DNA of 64,000 bases, taken from Effrenium voratum (taxonomy: Eukaryota; Sar; Dinophyceae; Suessiales; Symbiodiniaceae). A program made the position numbers and the translations under genes. The DNA lies in NCBI GenBank assembly GCA_963377175.1, contig CAUJNA010003787.1, positions 20,001 to 84,000 of the forward strand, given 5' to 3'. Shown piece by piece: positions 22,553 to 36,400 of this stretch (its first letter is position 1; the number at the start of each line of letters is the position of its first letter). The notes beneath the pieces are model-generated. The model was not told the DNA's origin and did not search any database. It worked only from the letters and a program-made list of their open reading frames with translations.

Positions 22553-24560
22553 CAGGCGCAGGCGCCTCTGGCGGCTCTGCCTTCAGCTTCTTGAACTCTG
22601 AGGCGGCACTGCCGCAACGGGTGGGGGCAAGTTGTGACACGGAAACCGGAGGAACCGAGAACCCGAGTTTTCGGGTTTTCGGCATCTCTCAAATTCAACT
22701 TGGCTCGCCTGTTTGTGTCAAAGGCCACCGCCGTGAAGTCCCAGTTTGAGAAATTTTGGGCGTGCTTGGAGGCCTTGAATGGCCCGGCACATTGGTGTTC
22801 GATTGCACGAAGATCCTAGTAAACCCAGTCTCCTAGAATTCCTTTTCGGTGTTTTGAGACATCACCTTTTGGGCCAATGTAAAGTGAGTTTTCTTCAAGG
22901 CAATGTTTAATGTGGAACTTTTGGTCTTGATATATTGGTGAGATGTCCAGCACGAGTCAAGCTGGGCTAGGCATCTGCAGTTGAGGCAAGCTGCTGTTCT
23001 GTGATGCGAGGTCACGCAAGCACCTCCTGGAGTGAGGCGCTAAGACTCAGCGAGGAAGCTGGCGACTGCGAGCCGTGCTGGCAGAATGATGGCTTGTACA
23101 TCCCTGCACTGGGGCACTGGGATTTAAAGTGATGAAGGGTTTGGGACTGTTTGCGTAGTCGACCTGAGTTTCTGTCTACTGGGCTTCTTCCGGGGCTTGG
23201 GAAACTTCTAATGAAAAGGCCATCGTCCAAAGCCATACGCACAGGTGTAAATCTTGAAAGTGTAGAGAGGAATCCGACGGCAGCCACCAAAGGAAAACTG
23301 CGCGAGCTGCAAAGCTGGCCTTTGCGGGCAAGCCACTTTAGTACCAGATTTTGGTGATGACTCAATTGGAATGCCAGCGCATTGATTCATATTGTGCGAC
23401 TCGCTAAGGAATCCGTGTTTTCCTTTCTCAACAGTGAGGTGCAGGACTCAGAGCGGCTGCGAAGATTCATGAGCAATTTGAGGAGCCGAAATGCCCCACA
23501 GAGGCCTGTGATCCACGTCCTCTTGAAAGCATATTTTCCGTGGCTCAAATGGCGATCCTGCTCCGCTTCACCGCGCAAGGTCACGGCAGAGCCATCTGGA
23601 GGTGCCACTGAAAAGAGCAGTCCTTTGTCCTCATCTCAGCAATGAAATGACAGGGGTCCATACTTCCAATACTTCCACCCTTGGTTTCAGCATCACCTTC
23701 TGAACCAATTGTGATTGAGTTGGCTTTTGGGTGTAATGTTTGAAGGGACGTGAACTCATGGGACGGCTCCATCAGTTTGATTGGTTTAGTCGCTTTATGG
23801 CCTCCAAAAGATGGGCTGGGGTTGAACTCTCTGGGTTCTAGTTGCACTGGCGGCTGAGGATGAACACGGACCAAAGTTTGGCCTCTATGGATCAGGTTAT
23901 TATTTTGAAAAGAGATCCCACTGAAGAGGCCCAACCAGATACGGAACCAGGGAGTCATGAAGGGTCAACATGCAGATTGGGCACATAGGACGAGCGCTCA
24001 CACTTTGTTTCTGCAGCATTGCAGAGCTTGCGCCAAGGGAAACCTCGGCCGCCCCGCTGAGCTCTGCGTTCTCCTTCGTGAGTGGAGGAAGCCAAAGCTC
24101 TTATGCTGCTGCCTCAGTTTTCGCAGCAAACTTGCAACCAAAGGGGACACCCTTTGGATCACATACTGAGTCACACGTCATTTTGAGACGAGGGAGAGAG
24201 GGAAAGAGGGCGAGAGGACGAGAGTTTTTTTTTAATATAAAAAATCTGGCAGGCCCCGATCGAGCCAGCAGGTGGGATTGGCGTTGTTTTGCTAGATTAT
24301 TTTGCTCTTTTGTGTCATCGGAGGAAGCCAAAGCTCTTATCCAGCTGCAGCATCGATGCTCGGGAGCTTGGACCAGGTTGGAGCTCCGGGCTCATAGAGA
24401 GCATCCCGAGCCAGTTTGCTCTGATACCTTCTCATGCCATCACGAGCACATGAAGTTGTCGGAAATTTGGCAGGCGCCGATTGAGCCGGCAGGCCAGCCG
24501 TGTTGAGCAGGATCAAGCAAGCGCCCGGACTGTCTCATGAAAGCAAGCCTTTGTTGCTTG
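22553..24560 (+). other. FSFL-motif exon cluster with duplicated exons
   Basis: The exon at 22553-22620 reads GASGGSAFSFLNSEAALPQR. The exon at about 23409-23446 reads ESVFSFLNSE and ends at a GT donor. The exon at about 23580-23640 reads VTAEPSGGATEKSSPLSSSQ. The exon at about 24020-24078 reads ETSAAPLSSAFSF and ends at a GTGAGT donor. The phrase GAGGAAGCCAAAGCTCTTAT occurs at about 24081 and again at about 24321. The phrase encoding QAPIEPAG occurs at about 24250 and again at about 24470. The repeated motif and the repeated short segments suggest growth by exon duplication. Short F-x-F-x motifs of this kind are often docking peptides, but no partner can be named. Confidence 0.5.
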
Positions 24561-27500
24561 GAACGTCTGGGATGGGTCCGTCAGCTGCGCAAGATCTAGA
24601 CTTTGCGGTTCTGTCCTTGCGCACGGCCAGGTCTGGACGGTGCTCGCAAGAAGACCCGCAAGGCCTCGTGCAGGTCGCTGGTTTTGGGCTCAGTCCATCG
24701 GTCCTGGGAGGCCTTGAGACCGGGCCACGCCTCGCGGCCCGAGGAGGCCAGAGTTCAATTTTCCCTCATGTGGCAGGTGAATGGTGGCACCCCCGGATAT
24801 TTTTTTCACGGCGAACAGAACTTCCTCCTTTTTTGAGGATCCTTTTTTGAAGGCGGCGCAGGCACAAATGCCACCCCTTCAGCCCACGTCGTTGATGCGA
24901 TACCTCCTCCAAGGCTCAGGGTCGTGTCCTTGCCATCCCAGTGTGATGTGCTCGCAGGCAGCACAGGACGCGCCCCTCGGGCACGATTTCCAGGCTGGGC
25001 CTTCCCTGTGGTTGTGAATGTGTCTTTTTGTGAGTATCATTTGGGTTTTTCAAGGAGAAGCCTACCCTTTCGTTAGATAAACGCAGTTTCTGCTTGCTCA
25101 GCCTTCACCTTCACAACGGCTGATGTTGCAGACCACAGCGCGGAAACACCAAGTTGCAATTGTCGCAGGAGTCTGGTTAAAGACCAAATCAGCCCCTTTG
25201 GAAGTTTTCCGAATTGCGGGAAAGCATCAAACTGCGGACGCCATCTACTTGAGTTTCACCGTGGGCATTCCCAAGTGGGACCAACTGCCTGAGCTGTTGA
25301 ACAAGTCCATTGGCGCGCCAAATCCAATGCGACAGTAATCCAACTCGGCCTTTGCAGCTCCTCAAAGTAGCCTGCGCCGCCCCCCCCCCCTGGGGCAGTG
25401 AATCCCCAAGGAAACAAAATGGCAGACTTACCCCCAGTGATTTTGTTACGGCTTCAAGCCGATTGCTGTGAGGCACCAGACTTCCACGTGCCAACTTGGA
25501 AAGCACAGGAACCCTTGGAAGCCATCGGAAAAGACTCGGTTCTTTGCGCTCCCAAGCGAAGCATGAGTGTGGACCATTGAAGGTCTAAGATGGTAAGCAT
25601 TATACATGGCTGAGGCTCAAAATTTGAGGTCCGGATCAAGGGCCAAAACCCCACTGGCGATCCAGACTCCCGATCCAGACCAATCCATACCCGTTTTGCG
25701 ATCCATTGTCACATATGTTTACTATATATATATATATATGTGTGCGCTTGTTGAATGCTTTTTTCCAATGACCTACGAGTTCGGCGCTCAGTCTTACACA
25801 AACAAACTTGTGTATGTGTGTGTATGTATGAAAATATAGAGACATAGCCCTGGTGGGAATGATGAGACTATCGCTGCGCCCCACTGCCGGCAGCTCGCAG
25901 GCGAAGCCGCCGCCTCCGCCGGAGCCGCAGAGGCCTCAGAACAGCCTTTTGCTTGGTGCGGATGTTTGGCCAATGTGGAAGTTTCTCTAAATGGTGGACC
26001 CAATTTTCTTGGATGGCTTAAATGGGAAACCACTAAAAAAACACATGTGCGTGCGCGCGCGCGTGCGCGCGTGCGTGCGCGCGTGCGAGGTTGTGAGGGT
26101 GCCTTTCTCACCTTGGTTGAAAGGGAAACCAACTGGAAAGCAAGTTTGCTTTTTTGGGGCCAATTTCACACCTACCCATGTCGCTATGAATTTTGATGGG
26201 GACCACGCTCCGAAACGTCGGGCTCAGCAGACAAGGATGGAGCAGCACACGTGCTCTCCTCCGGGGCTACCATTGCACACCACGCAACGCGCATGGGAGT
26301 TGTTTGATTTGGGGCTGTGAGAAAGGCCCCATGGTGGTTGGTCAGAATTGGGAGTGAAGTTCTGCGGTGCTTGGTGAAGGGAGCAGCATGAGGCAGCCAA
26401 CTGCTTCTTGACCAACAGTCAAGTTTCAGCTCTTGCGCTCGAGGTACGATACAGGGCCGCTGGATCAGCTAGCCGCAGAGGCTGGGGTTCTCAGGTCCAA
26501 TTGACATCCAGGGAGCTCAGCTGGTAAGACGGACCTCGTGGTGGATCCCTTAAAAGGCTGCACAACAGGACACGATCCAAAAAGGGCCCCCTACTTGCAC
26601 AACCCCTTCGGGGCCATCGACTGGGAAGCAGCCAGGACAAGCTAAACCCTGGCACCCCGCTGTGCATCTTGCTCTGCAGGCACAGGGCGCTGCTGGCCTC
26701 TCCCCTGTGCAGGCGCGGACGCACAGCAGATCTTCCGCGGCTGAGCATCTGGCCAGGAGGTGACCATGGACAGAGCCCCAGTGCAGACCGTTGAGAGCAA
26801 GACCGTGGAGCCTAGCCAGGCTTGGAGCAGAGCGTCCGTCGAATTACCTGGGCGCTTTTTAGTGTCCAATACTTGCAGGCGACTCACATCCCAGAGCCGG
26901 TCGAACAGGCGGGAAGAATGAATTGAAGGTAGCTTGTGACAGCTGATTTCGCGTCAGTTGATGTTTCTAGGGGTCAGACATGATTCTTTGGAGTGAGGGC
27001 CAGGATCAAGACTACTAAAGATACTTGGTCCACATGACTTCGATGCCGAGGGACACAGCACAGCCAACGCATGAAATCGACGGCCGAGTCCTTTTGAGGG
27101 GCAAACAATTCCCTTCCGAACCTGGCCTGGACGTGTTTTTTCTTTTTTTCTCCCCAACAGCTGAAAGCTTCGGGGTCTCAGCCCAGATAGGCTCCGGGGT
27201 GGTCCGGGGCGTCCCTGAGGTAAGGTTCCACGAGGGTTCCACCAGGGTTCAACGAGGGTTCCACGAGGGTTCCATGAGATTCTGCGAAGGCTGCGGGGTG
27301 GTGCGAGCACTACAAACAGCATCGCATGCTGTTGGGGATATCACCTGAGCTTTTGTTTCTTCTTCTTTTTTCTCGGGTACCCCTTTCGGGTCCACAGCAG
27401 CTCCAGCTGCCCAAAAAAGTGAACAGCACGCCAGCACTGCACACCATTGAACTTCTTGCCCAAAAGGGGACAGATGAGCTAAGCAGAGCTGCACGGACTG

Positions 27501-30500
27501 GCTCCCTAGTGCGTGAGCTGGGATCAACTTACGTCCGCAAACATCCAACCAATAAAGAGTCAAAGCCAAATGGCCGTGTTTTTTTGGAGCGCCATCTTGG
27601 CAGATATACTCGGATATGTTCGCGGAGTCTTTGCAGGCTCCTGCTGTGGAGGGTCGGAGCCCGGAGCCGATGGACAGGCGGGTGACAGAAATTCCGCTGA
27701 CCAGTTCCACAAAGAAAGCATATCTGGAAGCCTTGTCACGTCTGGTGCTGAGAAGGTAGGTTGCATTGCGATGTGACGATCTGTGGTGCCTCTACATCTG
27801 ATCGCATGAAGCCCGCATTCCAAGCTGTCGCAGCCAAAACTACACATGCAAAGCTTGCTCGCTCACACGGGAGTGCGCCAATCTGTGGTCTGTGGTTTTG
27901 TTCCTGACACTGAAGATCATCTAGCTCATAAAGCCAAATGCCCAACGCGTCCGTCCAAAATCTGGAACAAACCAGCGTAGTGATTGAAGGGGATAGGCCG
28001 ATCAGCCAGGAAGCTGACTTGCTTTCCTTTGCCAGGCCCCCAGAGCCTGCCGAGAAGCCCCTCAGGGAGCCCGAGGCGGCGACGCCGGAGCCAAAGCCGG
28101 AGCCGAAGCCAGAGCAGAAGCCGCCGCCGCCCCCCCCGCCGCCGCCCTCTCCGCGGGAAGCTAAGACGCGGGGTTCCAGGTATGCTGGACATCGACAAGT
28201 AAGTGTTCGTCAGTTTAGCATTTGTGTGTGTGTGTCTGTGCGTTTTTTGAGGGTACTCCTTCTAGGGTCGTTTCAATGTGAAGTCTAAAGGAAAACCGCC
28301 AGTTTTGGGGTCCGCCTATTTTGACTCATGACGCATACCCGGTTAGTACGCAACCTGCTGTGGTCAGATGTACATCTGAGGGTTTTTGCATTACACCCTG
28401 GGATTACACCCTTGGGAAATGACCCAGAATGGTTCCAAATAACACGGTTTTATCTGGAAATGTGCCTACATGGGGTCAATACCCAGTGGGTGTATTCCCA
28501 GGGTGTGATACAAAAACCCTCAGAGTACAAGTCGCAATGTGAGGGAAGAGCAGCTGCAGCGTGCGCCCTGTGCCCAGTGCTGTCATGTCATGTGTCGGGT
28601 GGTTCGCAATTTGGGGAGGCCAGCCGTGCCCATTACATGAGACTCGGCTAGGCTCGGCAATTGCCATTGGCCATGAAGTTTGTTGTGGAACACCCTCAAA
28701 ATGATTAGTGGACAAGGCTTCACAAAGAACGATGTCCACCCCAGAGCATTTACTTTATTCCCCTTGTTGGGCCGTTGAATTCGTCCCCAGTTTAACAGTT
28801 TAGCTTCCGGTTCCGAGGTTCAACGTGTCCGGCGTGCGCCAGTGGTTGGATGTCCAGCTGCTGGAGAGTGAGAAGGCTGGACAGACCCAGGCTGAGAGAC
28901 CAGAAATCAACAGATTTTTCCTGTGAAGCACTTTGAGACTTTGTGGGCTGTAAGGGATAACAGCTTTTGGGGGGTCTAAATTTAAGACACTTTCATATTG
29001 GCTCTTTGTTTTGTGGGGGGGAAGCAAAAGGCTGGTTGCAAAGGCAAACAGAAGGAAACCATCTTTTGGGGATACACATTTTGAAAGACCCCCATTCGTC
29101 TTTAGACGGACAATCTTTGACCCCCCCCAAAAGGGTGCCATAAAAACAACACACTCGTCTATGTGGCTTTCAGTTAAAAGCCCCTAGTCCAACAAACTTG
29201 AACAGGGTGTTAGATCATTTGGCTCCAAACAGTCGAAGACGCTGTCAGCGCAGTGACAGGAAGGCAGCAACTCACAATTGAGCCTGGCAGCACGGGCTTG
29301 AGCTGATGTGGTGGACACCGCGATGCGGAGTTGTACTAGCAGTCCTGGGCCCCACACCCTGCCCGCTCGCGCGCGCTCACGCAAGCAGGGCGGGAGGGGT
29401 TTGCCAATGGTGGCCAGTTCTGACCTAGAGGTGTTGTCCAAGCAGCAACATTTCAGGCAACAACTTGGACTGCACTGCAACACTTGACTTAGACTTTTCT
29501 AAGCACAATCAGGATGCAATGGATACCACAACAGAACAGAGTGAAGTTCAACCACGCGCAAAGGGCACACGCATACTGACATGATGGGGGTTTTGATTTG
29601 TGACTAGGAACTTGGTGCTCGCTGCGAGACCCGTGCTGTGCGATGCTGGTGAAGGGCAAGATCTTGTTGAGCACAGCTTCTTGCAAGCAGCTACTGATTC
29701 TTGGCACCTCTTGGTGCCTCAGACTCACAGTAAAAAGACCATTGCAACGAGCTGGCTGAGATGCGTCACAAAAGATGACGTTGAATAGACTCTGCGAGCA
29801 TGGATGTTCCCCGTTCTGCATGCAAACCTCGCTTTCTGCTGCGGCTTTTTGCCTTCTTCTTCCTTTGCTGCTTTGCTTTTGGCCGTTTGTTTCTTCGCTT
29901 CTGGCTTCTGGCGTTGTTTCTTTTGCTGCTCGGATTGTGTTGTCTCTTGCAAGGCGGCAAAGTGGCAAGACACAGCATCGCCGGGATCTGTTTCTGCCTC
30001 GACGCCAGGAGCACAGGCGGCTACTGGAAGCAGAGGCGCGGAACACATGCGAGCAGCCGGCTTGCGTTCCATGCGGAATGGACTGTCAACTGAGCCAGCT
30101 TCAAAACTCGGGCCATTTTGATTGTGTAATGACATTGATTTGGGTAGACCAGTTTAATACCAGGCTTTGAATTGTGTCTCAATTGGTGCTTCGCAGCTTC
30201 CCGCAATCACTCATGCTGTGATCGCCTTGATTGGGTCAGTTCGGCAGTTAAGCAGTTCAACACGTGTGAAGCACTCTCAATCCTCGCCGTAGCTGCAAGG
30301 CCTCTTGCCTCTCAGCCAGTCAGCAGACGGCAGAGAACATCACTGCACTCCGCGCGAAGCTTGAGAAGACCGAGGCTTGGGCTTTGAGAGGATTGTCAGA
30401 TATTGTTAGTGTGTACTGACGACTGCTCTTGGAGATCTACCCCTTTCGCGGGTCTTGAAAGGATGCGATGAGATTGGTGGCCTTTGGGACCAGTGCACGT

Positions 30501-33463
30501 GTTGTTTTGCAGCCATGGTTTGCCGCCTCCAAATTTGAACCCTGAAGCCCTCAACCACTGCCCTCATCTTTATCCTCAACCGCAGGACCGTGAACGTCAC
30601 CCAAAGCTTTGATATCAGGTGAGTACGGTGTGTCATGTGTGGGCAAGCCATTTGTTTTGCTGTGCAAGTTTGGGCTGCCTTTGTGCCCTTCCGGTTCGGA
30701 TTCTCGTTGAGGAATCCAATCGACCGAACAGCAACCTTTGGAGGGATGCCTCCATTTGTCTGCTTGCAGCGGGATGCAGCGATTCCGAGTGCTGTGTTCT
30801 CCATGTTGAAAATGCGGGGTCGGCTTTCTGTGCAGGCAGAGCAGAACAGCCTGTGTGACAAGGAGCAGTATGAAGAGGTGCGGCTTCGAGTCCATTGTGT
30901 TGTTCTCATCACCGGTCAAGACTTATCATGAGCTCATTAGCTTAAAGCATGGGATTGTACTCTTACCACCGCGAGCCAACATCAGGTGCCGGAGTGATTT
31001 TTACTCACATTGAGGCAGATGCCTTGGATGTGACCATCCAGGAACTGAAAGACAAGATCTCCAAGGAGTTTGAGGAGGCAGGGCGAATCAATCGCTTGGC
31101 TCCTCTCGGCTAAAGTGGCAAGCTGTAAGGTATCCTCCCAAACCCCTCTCTCCATTTCGGTGTGAAAAGTGGTTCTTTTTTGTGTGTTTGTTTGTGTCTT
31201 TGCCTGTGCCGCTGCCCGTGTCTGTGCGGTTTTTCCGCAAGCCTCTCCAGGTTGCCAGTGGCGCCAAGAAGCTGGTCACCTTCGCCGGGAGCTTGCTCAG
31301 CCTCTCCAGGCGGTATGCCGTTGAGGTTCCTGTTTTTGGGGTTGGTTTGGGAAACCAAACAGGAACCGCCCGATAGGGGAGTTGGCGAAGGGTGACGTTG
31401 AGTTCGGATGAATCAACCTAGCGGAGTCACGTGGGGGGGGGGGGCTCCCAGGGACGCTTGGGGTTTGTTCATTCTGGGCTTTCACTCGCAATCACTCCAA
31501 GCTCCCAACCCAACGCGCCTTTTTGAGCCATGCATGAATCAAAGTGTTAGCATTCAGACTGATGGTGTGCTGTTTGCCAGGGATCGAGCTTCACTGGCCA
31601 AACAAGCCTTGGACCGCGTGGAGGTCTGGGTGATCGGTCGGGGCGGCATCGCATTTTGGCATAGGACACTGAAAGGAGGAGGGGTTCATCACTTGACGGG
31701 CGGTTGCCAGGCGCTTCAGCTGGAAGGAGATGAGGCCGGCCTTAGGTGATGTAGGGATGCGCGACATGAGCTTGTGGCAAGAGAGATACATGTGCTTCAG
31801 CATGACCCAACTACGTTCAGAAGCGAGACCATCGTGAGGGAAGTTCAGCCATCTTGCAGTCTTGCAAGTCTTGATTGTTGGGACTGTACATTCATTCGTC
31901 TCTGCTGCGTGGCGACGTTGCAACACCGACTTTTGCAGCCTGCAAGAATCTATAGCAGCATACGGGGCGCGTTGGCCGAGAAGGGTTCCAAACAGCGAGG
32001 CATTGGGCCGAGTGAAACGTGCCTTGACCACAAGGCCTTCAAGACGACGGAGGAGCGTTGCCAGCGAAGGTTGTCGGCGGAGCAGGCCCGGCTGTGAGTC
32101 GTCCGTGCGGGTGGCTGTGATCTTGACAACTGGCACCTTGGGGCTGCTGAGGCTTCACTTTCGATTGGGTACCTTCTCGCGGCAAAGGACAAATATGGGT
32201 TTCTCAGAATCGGGGGACCCAACAAGTTCCTTCAGTTTCCCCTTAAAACAACCCAGCGCCGAAGAACAGCATACCCACTTCTTCCCCTAGGTCAACCCAT
32301 TGACTGCCAGGCCCGCTTGGAGTCCGAGAGGCGGGGAAAGACGATCGAAGTCTAGCTTGACCCCTAGGTGTCCTTGACATTTAGGTCAACTTGAAGCTAT
32401 GGGTGCCACTTTCAGTTCCCTTTCAAATCATCTAGTGCCATCTATTTTGCCAAGGATTGGGCGCAAAGCCAAGAATCCCTGCATAGGTCTGCACAGCGGA
32501 TCAACCCCCGGGGCTCCTGTGCTTCAGTTCCTTCACTATTTCCAGAAGTTGATGTCCGGCAGGAAGCGCATGGACCTCGCGGAGTCACACATTCAGAAGG
32601 ACGGATGGATCATTGTCTTTGCGGTTCAAATATCCTGGCCAATTTGACAGGAGTAAAAGGCACCTTGAACTTGTGGCATTGTAATTCCCTGCCAATTCAC
32701 AGTGCCGCGCAGTGTCGGTTTTGGAGTTGCAATCCGCTTTGCCTTGTTGAGGATTCTGCGAATCTTCAGGAAGAGTGGCAGCAGGCTGGGCCCAGGTCTT
32801 GTTTAATAGGCTGAGGCGGAACATATTGGCATGTGTTTTGCTTTTGGTTTGCCTTAAACAGCGCCCTGAACAAACACAAGCCAATTTGGTGCCTTTTCCT
32901 GTGAGCCAGACAGTTCCAACATATTTTCCAGCGCAGATGTGCAGGTGAATGAGGCCATCGACCAGCAGACGGTGGAGGATGTTGACGACTGGGCCCAAGA
33001 GGCGTCCTTTGACCCCAGTCACTGACCGTGTGATTGGTTTCGGGGGACACGTGTCACAAAAGCAGATCGGGTCCCAACGTCCCATCTTGTGGGGAAGCAA
33101 GTCATGTTGACCGTTGCTCATTTGTGTTCAGATCAGAGGCACCGGGAATGCTCCCAAACCTTCTGTCAGCTGCCAAGGAACGGGATACGGCGATGGCCAA
33201 GAGGTCGGAGCTTGATGAGGAGATCCGGGAGTTGGAGAGGCCGACGGGTGGATATGAGCCATGCTGATTGCAATGATTGCAATGGCAGATGTGAGCATAG
33301 GCTTGAACAGATACATTTATGTGGGCTTGTCTTTTTTGTACGGAACCCTTTTTTTAAAATATATAAAGGCAACCCAAAAGGAATACCATAATTTTGGTGC
33401 TCGCTGAAAAAAGACACATCCTACATATATATAATATATATATATATATATTTATATTATATG

Positions 33464-33497
<34 letters not shown>

Positions 33498-36400
33498 ATA
33501 TGTATATATATATGTATATATGTATATATATATATATGTGTAATCTTTTTTCTCTCTCTCTATAATTATATATATACACGTACACAATCGAATTGCAGTG
33601 TGTTTATATATATATATATACACTCCTGGAACGTACAGGCGCACATCTCCGTGAATCTGGAGTAGACACAACACGGATTGCTGGCCATTGTCAGATGGCT
33701 GCCTTTGTTTCTCTTTTGAGCAAGACCTCGTTTCGCTTCCAGCTTTGCGTCATCCCTTGGTGGACTTCGGGGAAGCATCATTCGTGGGAGGCTCCTTGCC
33801 AAAAAGCTGGAGCAGCGAAAGGAACTGACGCAGGCCGTCTGAGGGAGTTGCGGGGTTCTGAGATCAATGATCCCAGCCTCGCGGACTTGCCGCGCAGGTC
33901 ATTGACTCCTGCGACATCAGAGTCGCCAGCATCAGGCCGATTTTTTTTCTACAACCTGCACTCGTGTGAGGGTGGCGCAGTTCGCAGTTCGTGACTTATG
34001 CTATGCGGCACCGCTTTCAGATATTGCTCGGGCAAATCTGGCTGGACAGGTCCAAGTTTGAGAAGCAGCTCGGCCGGCTGGAAGGCAGGCACAGCATGCT
34101 ATGGCTAGTGAAAAGGGAAACCCCATTTTGCATTTTGGGACCTGAGCAACAAAATTAACATGGGCGCCACCCAGCTTTTCCATGCGGGCTCACCATAGGA
34201 CCCAGCAGTTCTCTCCTTCCAGGCAAGCAGAAGAGACTAGAGGAAGCGCAGAAGGAGATGGAGGTGGATTCGCAGCAAGCGCGGCTCTGAGCGCCAAAGG
34301 CCAATCAGGCCTTGTCTTCAAACATCAGGCCGTGTCTTTCATCCTGGGGGTTGCACCAAAGCTAGAGACGAACCCACATATTGTTCCTTGGCCATTTGCA
34401 AGGCCTGAGAACGTTACGATGTTTCGTCAAGTATCCTTTGACGCTTGCTGTCTCAGCCGCCGGTGTCCGTGAGGTGTCCCAGATGGAAGCAGAGCTGGAG
34501 AAGGAGCGGGAGGACAGGACCTGTAAGAAAGATGCCGATTTCGCCACGAGTTTCAGAAAAGGTGGCAGTCAAGCCATGGAGGTATGCAGGGAGTGACCGG
34601 AGATGCTCCTGACATGTCTTACATCCCTTCGAAGATGCTCTGCGTCGGGCTGAGCCTTCAGGCGCTGAAGGATCAGGAAACTTATCACCGGCAGCAGATG
34701 AAGGAGATCCGGAAGGCCTCCAAGGATCTGCGGCGGCAGAGGCGAGGGCCGGGGGGGACAAGGCACAGAGCCGCACCTCTGCCACGCACGGGAGGCTCCA
34801 ATTTGGAGACCTGAGCCACTGAGCGTTCGTCACGTGGCGACCCGTGCAGGTGGTTTCAGTCCGAAGTCATCCAGCGCCGTGTGGTTTGGCAGAGGCTGAT
34901 GGAGCCGCATCGAGACTCTTTGAATGAGGCCGGGATACACTGGCGCCATACTTGTGCGGGTTCTCTCGAAGCCGGCAGTTCAGGTGGCATGGCGAGGATA
35001 ATGTTGCTTATGGTTCAAAAGCCGGAACGCAGGCAGCAACCATCAGAAGGACTTCGCAACACTGCCCCCGGCGCATGTTTGCCCTTCTCGGGTCCCAGAA
35101 AGGGACCGTAATCTTGATTCGCGAAGCAGCTGCAGACAGGTGGCTATCTAAGGACATCGTTCACATGCGGATTTATTTATGCCCACCCATCTGGCAGGTG
35201 TTCCAACAACTTCGATTCATAGCCAGATGTTGTGGCATGTGAAAGCCAGGGCCACTTCCAAATGGAAGGGCTTTTGTTGGTTTCGACCACTCGAACTCAT
35301 AGCCTGGTATTCTCATTTTTTTCTGTTTAAACTCCGAGACATCCGCACCTGAGATGGATCAACCACCCACTGGTGGGTGGATTTTGTCCATCACTCCCGT
35401 TTGGGGTACCCGTTTTGATTTGGCTCAATCGACGCCGGCCACTCCGCCTGACGCTCAGGCGCGGAAGGGCTGGGAGCAGGCCACGCAGAAGTGCGGGGAG
35501 CTGTCGGCAAGATCTGCCAGCCAAGAGGCAAGCCGTCGGGACGGAGGGACGGCCGTCGGTGTCAGCTTTGGCAAATTTTGCAAATTTTGCCAGGGTCGAA
35601 CGCATGTCTGTCAGGTGCTTTCAAGCACTGGTTTGAAAAGGCCAGCTTGGTTCGCAAGTTTCTTTTTGCCTCCGTTGGCTGGTAGCATGAGCTTCAAGAA
35701 TGTGAGGCAGCCCGACATTGAGATGAGTGAACCCCAGGCTTCCCGTTGCTTTCTGTTTCAACCCCGGAAAGGGCACTTTCAAAAGACACACACACACACA
35801 CGAATACTGGCATCTTGAAAGTGAACATTTCGGGGTCCCGGCGATTTATACAAACTGCAGTTTAGCTCGGCCGGTTTTCAGCAATTCTTACTACAAGGTA
35901 CCGCGCTCCCAATCGACCGTATGTCAAAGATGGGATTTTACATGCGGCTGGGTGGGGGGTGGGCGGGGCAGTACCGTTCTTGTCACATGTAAACCATCAT
36001 ATGATACCTCCGCTGCCCGTCTGCCAACACGGCGCCATAGCCCGCATCTTCACTCAAGTAGTGGCTTATTTTCACGCGCACTGCTACCAACGGTAGCCAT
36101 GCCTAGACCGAAGCCCTTATAACATGAGGCCCATATTCTCAAACAGCGAATGCAAGCACACTTTCTTCATTTGCCTTGGGTGATGTAGCCATCTGGCAGC
36201 TATGGTGCGCGCTGGAAACTGAAAAAGCTGTTCAAACACCATTAGGCTAAATGCAAGGCCCCGAGGCAGCTTTTCAGCACAGAAAAACAAACTGGCTACC
36301 TGTCCTGAATCCAAAAACACGGTCTCAACTCTTCGCAGCTGCAAACCTCACCACTCAAACGCAACGAGAGAATGTAGCACAATGAAGTTAGTCGTTGCCT

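Larger units (their letters stand above)
25901..28178 (+). other. Proline-rich exons of the coiled-coil gene
   Basis: Two exons are clear. The one at 25901-25945 reads AKPPPPPEPQRPQNS after an AG acceptor. The one at 28034-28178 reads PPEPAEKPLREPEAATPEPK, continues with PEPKPEQK and a run of nine prolines, ends in SPREAKTRGSR and is followed by a GT donor. A further possible exon lies at about 27640-27755 (APAVEGRSPEPMDRRVTEIP). The composition is that of a disordered linker that could bind SH3 or WW domains. The frame was chosen because the alternatives give Arg/Ala/Gly-rich nonsense with stops. Confidence 0.5.
28818..35530 (+). other. Coiled-coil gene, exons before the LTR element
   Basis: Exons with coding-like frames and splice signals: about 28818-28905 (FNVSGVRQWLDVQLLESEKA), 30586-30618 (TVNVTQSFDI before a GTGAGT donor), 30840-30877 (EQNSLCDKEQYEE), 31018-31081 (DALDVTIQELKDKISKEFEE), 31581-31620 (DRASLAKQALDRV), 32042-32093 (TTEERCQRRLSAEQARL), 32311-32350 (ARLESERRGKTIE), 32541-32590, 32936-33018 (VNEAIDQQTVEDVDDWAQEA), 33133-33240 (AMAKRSELDEEIRELER), 33796-33833 (AKKLEQRKELTQ), 34051-34095, 34222-34285 (KRLEEAQKEMEVDSQQAR), 34472-34522 (VSQMEAELEKEREDRT), 34659-34741 (QQMKEIRKASKDLRRQR) and 35460-35530. 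Most have the heptad pattern of coiled coil. Confidence 0.55.

Noticed and set aside
25123..25338. 71-codon frame (LQTTARKHQVAIVAGVWLKT...) considered as an exon or transposon fragment
   Set aside because: No family recognised and no splice context. Left unannotated.
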